From: a virus | Virus record (IMG/VR): IMGVR_UViG_3300020470_002135 | Location: 1 to 22,520 of that record | Length of the DNA: 22,520 nucleotides | Reading direction: 5' to 3' (one strand) | Part shown: one piece after another, positions 21,401 to 22,520 of the stretch | Layout: the number at the start of each line of letters is the position of its first letter | Position numbering within the stretch: the stretch's first letter is position 1 | The notes under the pieces: generated by a model | Database searches by the model: none | Told to the model about the DNA's origin: nothing | The model's input: the letters and a program-made list of their open reading frames with translations, nothing else | Translations under genes and position numbers: made by a program

Positions 21401-22520
21401 TAGTAATATCACCATCTTCATATCCATAATAATAATCATCAGATCTAATATCATCTGTTGATTTTATAGCAAAATCAACATTACTTACACCCAAAAACTG
21501 ATTTACTGTTTTGCTTGTATATTGAATAGATTTATTTTCTCCACTTATTAAAATTCCTGAAGTATTAAATCCAACTGTAGAATCTACAGTAATAACTGTA
21601 GAATTAGTAGATACATCTCCAATTACTTTTGAATTTGGAATAATATCAAATGTATTTGATATTTCATCAGATCCACTATTATCAATAAACAATTCAAATT
21701 TATAATATGTTCCTACACCAGCTCTAACAAAAGATTCAACTTCTGATACAGAAATATTAATATCAGTATTATTAAGTTTATTTTTAAAAACTGATTGCCC
21801 TTTTAATTTTGTAGGATCTCCTTGAATTGTTTCCGCAATAGCAATTCTTCTTCTAATATACTTTGATGTTGACGGTTTAATTAACCTCTCTTCAAGATTA
21901 ACTATGTCTGGGGTTTCGTTATAAAGAACATTAAATAATATTCTAAACGATTCATCAGTTCCTTTTGTATCATATAAAGATTTTGCTTCTCTTATAAAAT
22001 TACCAGCATCTAAATCTGAAGTGAAAGTAGAATTTTCTAATCCTGGAGTAAATGTTTTCTTGGTTTTTTTGTAAAATTCTTTAAGAAATAAAGAACTTAA
22101 ATTTTGAATACTTGAATCCTTCTCATGACTTGCAGAATTTGAAGTAGAAAATATTAATTCTTCACTATTTAAAGTCTGATGATAACTAGTAATACCACTA
22201 AAACCACGTTCACATCCAGTAAATGTTGTAGATGTTTTTTCTGTATATGTAATAATTTCATTATCAATCTTCAATAATCCATAACTATTCGGAAACCCTT
22301 TTGTATCAGATACTGTTATTGTTGTATCTGTACTACTAATATTTTCTGATAGTATTGTGGAATCAACTACTACATCTGGAGTTAGGTTATCTAATTTTAA
22401 ATATTGATCTAAATTATCAGAAAGGTCAGTAGGACCACTCTGATATTCCTGTGAAATATAATATTGTTTAAGAAAATCAGACGTAAGAGGACTCTCATCC
22501 AAAATATAATTTGGAAGTTG
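9441..22520 (-). CDS. Giant gp7-like baseplate wedge protein with modular repeat tail and YHYH domain (5' end cut by window edge)
   Basis: The frame is open from the right edge to the TAA at 9441, at least 4,359 codons. The TTG at 22502 is not the likely start: six more in-frame codons (QLPNYI) precede it up to the edge, so the true ATG lies outside. Residues ~175-205 (SLYDTKGTDESFRILFNVLY, then NETPDI) closely match T4 gp7 (YSTKGIEASYKFLFKVLYNEE), the wedge protein that nucleates baseplate assembly with gp10. After that the protein is beta-rich and modular: at least ten GG-x-GY repeats; HG-x-TGD...YYV modules (~595, 831, 955, 1825); a YHYH domain at ~1235-1350; RG modules (~46-120, 3102-3150); NGV-x-Q-x-P modules (~3222-3262, 3864-3907); three Cys/YPR modules (~3360-3725); and a near-perfect duplication at ~4080-4140. 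It ends QRRGGPGDDTWKQTGGLITPE. T4 gp7 is only 1,032 residues. No membrane segment is seen. Wedge core plus surface appendage is inferred. Confidence 0.87.
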   Translation of the reverse strand, partial: QLPNYILDESPLTSDFLKQYYISQEYQSGPTDLSDNLDQYLKLDNLTPDVVVDSTILSENISSTDTTITVSDTKGFPNSYGLLKIDNEIITYTEKTSTTFTGCERGFSGITSYHQTLNSEELIFSTSNSASHEKDSSIQNLSSLFLKEFYKKTKKTFTPGLENSTFTSDLDAGNFIREAKSLYDTKGTDESFRILFNVLYNETPDIVNLEERLIKPSTSKYIRRRIAIAETIQGDPTKLKGQSVFKNKLNNTDINISVSEVESFVRAGVGTYYKFELFIDNSGSDEISNTFDIIPNSKVIGDVSTNSTVITVDSTVGFNTSGILISGENKSIQYTSKTVNQFLGVSNVDFAIKSTDDIRSDDYYYGYEDGDITKEVRLRFTGVLSEFIQDNPLIVDEGQIIGVKNAGDKVNNPENNPTFKEIFTNSWIYNSSSSYKLKYDPFTSTSVTFFNPVDRSSLKHGDDIEIVDNGSKDVVYPTSTTDLPYVSEELENGETGVNLSNYTHSLGENSNQSLRRKLKTANSSNVPIEFGNDFVTSDIQNVYLKDDVAYVASNSLPSYSSQGTFPYNEQITVNIRSSTINLLTDDEFPLKNIIDADDNLYSTISFAGLHQFETGDKIYYEPSKSSLVGLSTGIYYTKKISSNEIKLYGSNSGILGDRYIPIGPPIAANDGDHKFTLYSQKSGIIGPQKLLKKFSLNPNIKNGTSVETNIDGIGMLVNGVEINNYKSNDKIHYGPISSVSVLNGGENYDVVNPPNLTISSPGGSGTNALIKPVLTGKIDKILLGDQNFDIESIVSIGITGGNGDGYSLQPIFKTRYREIEFNSRPSAGINSSPSDPNSCQITFLSNHGLSTGESVVYESIGNPEVGVGIGTSTLVNFSTYYVERINQDTIRLYDSFADSTGTSVGGIGSVGINTIHLNGSGSGIQRFVVNTKNTLSSINVLDGGNYTNRSLLVKPSGISTASNRITFKNHGFSSGELIEYSAIDGISNKIDGLSLDNQYYVLKDNDDSFRLCDAGIGGTISQNYISKNIVSLGPANGVGYQQFKYPDIKGYAKVVTTDGGQNNIIEIPITPIVKGSISDIILYESGSGYGSTIINNIQKPIVTIKTGKDAEVTPIISNGRVTNVNVDYGGQDYYSLPDLKVIDPTGSGSGAELIPIITNLKLTGVQVSNTGIGYSSSSSILITSSGKNAKIYPEVRSLTINNQFRFKDDSEYYQLVDTGNNLKYTAYGYNPNTFGDSTSEGSGISKLIGWAYDGNPIYGGYGLTNPNERPSSQNDNVKRMQSGYTLDTSKVIDRPDISIFNPGYFVEDYYYNNSGDLDEHNGRFEKNVEFPDGVYAYHATLDELNNPVFPYFIGNTYRSLPIEENIGVIDQLSFDFNTSGVLRNTFPYKVSEIDADNDFITESNEVDSQEIEIESISSGSIVDFDLLNRGSDYKVNENLLFDNSGTEGNGLVARVGTIEGKDIHSINTDIESYNNSILEWNESKLTVNISPHHSFNTDDYITISGISTDLSNIAGSYKIGITSFISNTISTIAALPAGSVGFTTEIYVSRIPESVSIGSSIQIGSEKMKIMNIFENINVLRVKRSNLQTEYETEYPLNSKVEFLSNSFEIDKKIPYFESIKSDKIYFNPFKSVGVGVNQGTFRSVTFNFAGNDIVRNIPVKQLYIENHPFHTNQKVNLTVPSGYGGANNNGNISISTTKTSTAFDLPTSNLYIVNKGANTIGIKTGIGTATDGYEYEEVYFRNIHNINDDNYLLESADNKQVLCHTKRIKSTVSISTSHNLTNNDSISLEVKPNISSGIGSDVNVELKRDILTGHLLINPITFSSGNIDVDTNTITLGDKGTNLKTGDKVLYSGDAVGLSEGYYYVYKVDYKKIKLCQTYYDATKKIPNIIDITGTGSTGQTISIVNPQIITTRNTDLVFDHTDSSLSGYDFNIYYDQDFKNKFVGTGNTSIFNVVTDSSMTTISYDGSFPSKLYYNIEKSGFISTSDTDVVNNSEIIYVDSVYDGNYKISGVGNTDFVIYLDKIPERVSYVPTECDLIKYTTNSKSTSGPIDKIDIVSGGSGYKKVPTFVGVGSTSIAKDALIIPKSKDIGNVSKIRIINQGFEYSSDKTLNPTAYVSPSIELKNSNTIGIITVTSGGSNYLSPPNIVIVDPISKKLVNSGFLEPEMIDNSILDVNIVEKPYGLPDNTVELKTTNNTNGITISSVDSSTPASDTAYTVILVTPTLGFTEAPFKAGDKVFIEGIQKNGVLGDGFNSENLGYEFLTIESIVGGTNPNPFKFTVNAVGLTTMVGTAVTTPTTFTAVIPESDYPKLSATQIKEGFTIGEFITINSIDSKIKITSNDDASIKVSGIGVDNLSVNDVIVGKTSGNKATISKIIENNGKYQIDFSSIKDIGWSDSVGKLNDDTQVIPDNDYFQNLSYSVKSSISWDELQTPVNNVLHTSGLKNFADTGITSTTTIGMGSSTGTSIIRDIFEEKRVDKIQGVDLVRDTEVEGDVARLIEFKNIRLSDYINCLTNDVFTFDNINRQFSNLEDTETYYVNLMDIPADGRYQNFMVRVESNVNTGISTQVQLSELVVINSYPYSNNDQNVLLEKYQVFNSDNDGFVSVEDDQLGTFKLVKDELTGTNSLRFYPNEKFNIDYDLKILKGEFTNVVSSAATVKVGPINNSVFVQQVTSGSTDDILSVGITSINSFFVNAQVVDKLTGQLNFVEAYVTHDNEDSFISESYIDSEPSIISSNKIGILTSSLDSGILKLSYENDTSADVVVRSKVVGFGTTGFITSQGYTGVGTYRFKSPAEPDGYERSVIYQGISTSGVGKTTIVGLSSSLFNSVKSIVEVSIGSSKAVHEVLSLHDDTNVYVQPAQFLSDNSNNLGLGTFGGEYDGNDFVVSFYPDDLVGVTTVSIYNECFYKSIDRFNISDTLSYGDGYSENLDFKMYNAINGFRINKKDFELTTNSIPVFSKKFNPGFQSDLDRDTGKFKIDNHFFRTNQILSYEPKSTIIGIGSTPMQYMSADNIEDTLPSIVFAIKNDDNTFQISTTRSGTAVTFTGIGEGNAHTFSMVNSNEKSIISIDDIVQYPITPTPVSHKLRYNDGGQIGLANTIFSLSGISTILVDDLIKIDDEYMRVVNVGVGTTGAGPITPGIGSFPCVGVERGSVGSIPSTHTNETVVDRFKGNFNIVDSTLWFTVPPRGNPTLQILPNGLKFPTSEFNGRTFLRNDYSTNAIYDDISDQFNGLTTSFTLTVGGANTIGIGTTGGNGVLFINGVFQTPTTDNNPQNNFRIIETGSGATGVTSVIFSGITSTDGTLIKSDYDINRNELPRGGIPVSFGSTTGSGYAPLVGANIRPILDVNGSITSIVGVATTGAALNVHTAVYDNTSGILTVTTVEDHQLIDGGNVDEVKLSRLGFQCPSGHEGITTTYFPSGAYGDTFSVIGVADTNKFTVNVGTSTIPHTYVGAGDSSGTVFPWYGDLTLGSGYNGISPISVTVKDSGYDHEFVSATNNAITKTTWTGTGINPTSAVYDSLSGIVTFTATSHGLVTSDLVGIHTESLTFKCSRDNYSSEHMYPRITDHVAGILTTVTKLDNNIFSVFVGSAVGEDANITATPKTFNTHKFDSTNSILSNCIYINDWTGSDGIKSIAANNGAVYDPSTGDLILDIGTTNMPYWDQNPNPNTGLPDKVGIVTGAIAFRCNQDDYNSVHKYPRTTDPVNGTFIDITNVNTTTGKITVNVGKSNVNCGGALDFTVVGGGTSYTNPKIVVTEPSYAGLGITGVSRLGEGETTDTGFGLRLDVVIGAAQTSGIGSGFYEVSNFDVTRSGYAFKRGDVFAPVGLVTDRKLYEPFEKATIEVDTIYQDDFSMWQFGEFDYIDSIKNYQNGIRTRFPLFYNGSRISVDADPDFDSALENVMFVVLNGVIQQPKQSYDFIGGASINFTMPLDTEDDVAIFFYKGTDSADSVVSTGTTVYIELGDTVEISGIGTIAEQDDRIVKSLNTSTSLETNLYTSVGINDNTYRSLSLIKQKKDRIIDREFISKKRVSLEPLILPAAKIISDFNTSDTSFFVDNAHLFDYEQTSGNPQFSAVIVSGKEDPIIPTATATISNGIVDNITVTGGSGYTSVPSISITAPPEIGVGIGTTATATATISNGTVDNITVTEGGFGYTRVPQVLIEPPNSVDELLTCPPSGIEVESTSGIITGIGTTTVGSSLGIKFFAMSLNSSAFKPLDANYIGKPIYVYDTAVGTGLTSMDNTDTNTVGIGTSFVDNIYQVAEISFEGSQPNKLGIITCIIKSDTDTVGIASTGESNKHPVGYYSVGKLSGFNRNSSPISIGVNGLTVDVGLTTYPTLQRRGGPGDDTWKQTGGLITPE
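10081..10260 (-). repeat. Near-identical 48-bp direct repeat with TTGCAG microsatellite
   Basis: Two 48-base copies at 10081-10128 and 10213-10260 match at 46 positions and lie 132 bases (44 codons) apart. They encode the last two GG-x-GY units of the giant protein (ATATISNG...VDNITVT). The first copy runs into an extra tandem TTGCAG hexamer, coding for Thr-Ala runs. The identity is far higher than between the other diverged units of this family, so the duplication looks recent. Confidence 0.85.
11335..12430 (-). repeat. Three Cys/YPR protein modules in tandem
   Basis: The giant protein has three consecutive units at ~3360-3448, ~3509-3587 and ~3635-3722. Each starts with (T/S/G)AVYD-x-x-(S/T)G, continues through F-x-C and ends with a V-x-VG strand. 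The second and third share F(K/R)C...D(N/D)Y-x-S-x-H-x-YPR-x-TD; the first keeps the frame but has lost YPR. They are diverged at the DNA level, so the repeat shows only in translation. I recall C...H-x-YPR-x-TDP motifs from marine phage structural proteins; no function is known to me. Confidence 0.75.
16020..16380 (-). repeat. Second GG-x-GY beta-module array (three units)
   Basis: Residues ~2040-2160 repeat the same plan: IDKIDIVSGGSGYKKVPTFV, then SKIRIINQGFEYSS with a strand at YVSPSIEL, then IITVTSGGSNYLSPPNIVIV. The copies differ clearly in DNA and protein from those at 18930-19290, so the units are old relative to the duplication near the 3' end of the gene. Confidence 0.7.
18430..18790 (-). 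other. YHYH domain inside the giant protein
   Basis: Around residues 1235-1350 the protein reads LIGWAYDGNPIYGGYG, then DEHNGRFEKN...FPDGVYAYHAT, then FPYFIGNTYRS. This order (DG-x-PIYG, D-x-x-NGR, Y-x-YH, PYFIG) is the pattern of the YHYH family (Pfam YHYH), known as a bacterial and marine-phage domain of uncertain function. Conserved Asp, His and Tyr residues suggest metal or ligand binding, but no activity is established. The flanks are GG-x-GY and other beta repeats, so the domain appears inserted in a repeat array. Confidence 0.75.
18930..19290 (-). repeat. Tandem GG-x-GY beta-module array (three units)
   Basis: Residues ~1072-1185 carry three successive units: ILYESGSGYG...IVTIKTGKDAEVTPII, then VNVDYGGQDYYSLPDLKVI followed by GSGSGAELIPII, then GVQVSNTGIGYSSS...ILITSSGKNAKIYPEV. 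Each unit is a strand, a G-rich turn with GY or DY, another strand, then a GK/GSGA turn leading to a PxI strand. The period is about 40 residues. Confidence 0.75.
21870..22500 (-). other. gp7 core region, interrupted by an RG-type module
   Basis: Residues 1-45 (SPLTSDFLKQYYISQEYQSG) and ~133-210 (FLKEFYKK...YDTKG...LFNVLYNE) together resemble the T4 gp7 stretch before its YSTKG...FKVLYNEE motif. Between them, at ~46-120, sits a separate module: TTITVSDTKGFPNSYGLLKI, NEIITYT, then GCERGFSG and an H residue. The same module type recurs in this protein and in the DUF4815 protein, so it reads as an insertion within the wedge core. This rests on remembered T4 sequence. Confidence 0.6.

Noticed and set aside
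9441-22520. Giant gene as several genes joined by missed stops or a sequencing artefact
   Set aside because: The frame is open without interruption over 13 kb, with the same style of sequence and repeat families throughout. Very large structural genes are known in marine T4-like phages.
1-22520. A defence system, CRISPR array, retron, or diversity-generating retroelement
   Set aside because: All coding capacity is taken by four virion-type genes. No reverse transcriptase, template/variable repeat pair, CRISPR-like spacing or nuclease motif was seen.

Overview
The window is a stretch of virion (baseplate) genes from a T4-like marine myovirus, carried entirely on the minus strand and packed almost end to end. 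Three things point to this. The base composition is very AT-rich, as in phages of Prochlorococcus or SAR11. Proteins recognisably related to T4 baseplate wedge proteins gp7 and gp8 lie in the T4 order (7, then 8). A DUF4815-type structural protein typical of marine T4-like phages follows gp8. I cannot tell a cyanophage from a pelagiphage: no host-derived metabolic gene or other host marker is in view.

Layout in transcription order (right to left). From the right edge to 9441 runs one giant frame of at least 4,359 codons, 5'-truncated by the window edge. Its first ~210 residues carry the C-terminal core motif of gp7. The rest is a mosaic of short repeated beta-rich modules, with a YHYH domain about a third of the way along. 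A 44-bp gap (9397-9440) holds a perfect T4-type late promoter box (TATAAATA). Next comes a 539-residue gp8 homologue (9396-7777), enlarged relative to T4 gp8 by two internal insertions. Six bases later comes a 2,529-residue DUF4815 structural protein (7770-181). The last gene overlaps its stop codon (ATGA) and is a small coiled-coil hypothetical running off the left edge.

How they work together. In T4, gp7 and gp8 are wedge subunits of the baseplate, which carries the tail fibres and triggers sheath contraction. Here the gp7-like and gp8-like proteins presumably form the wedge, and the DUF4815 protein sits where T4 has genes 9-12, so it probably decorates the baseplate periphery or host-contact surface. 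The same short sequence modules recur in all three large proteins, so this segment looks like a module-sharing surface structure built on a conserved wedge core.

There is no gene-free stretch over 300 bases. The only non-coding DNA is the 44-bp gap and a 6-bp gap. No tRNA, CRISPR, insertion sequence or attachment site was seen. Residue numbers for the giant protein count from the TTG codon at 22502; all residue positions are approximate. Comparisons with T4 proteins are from memory, not computed alignments.
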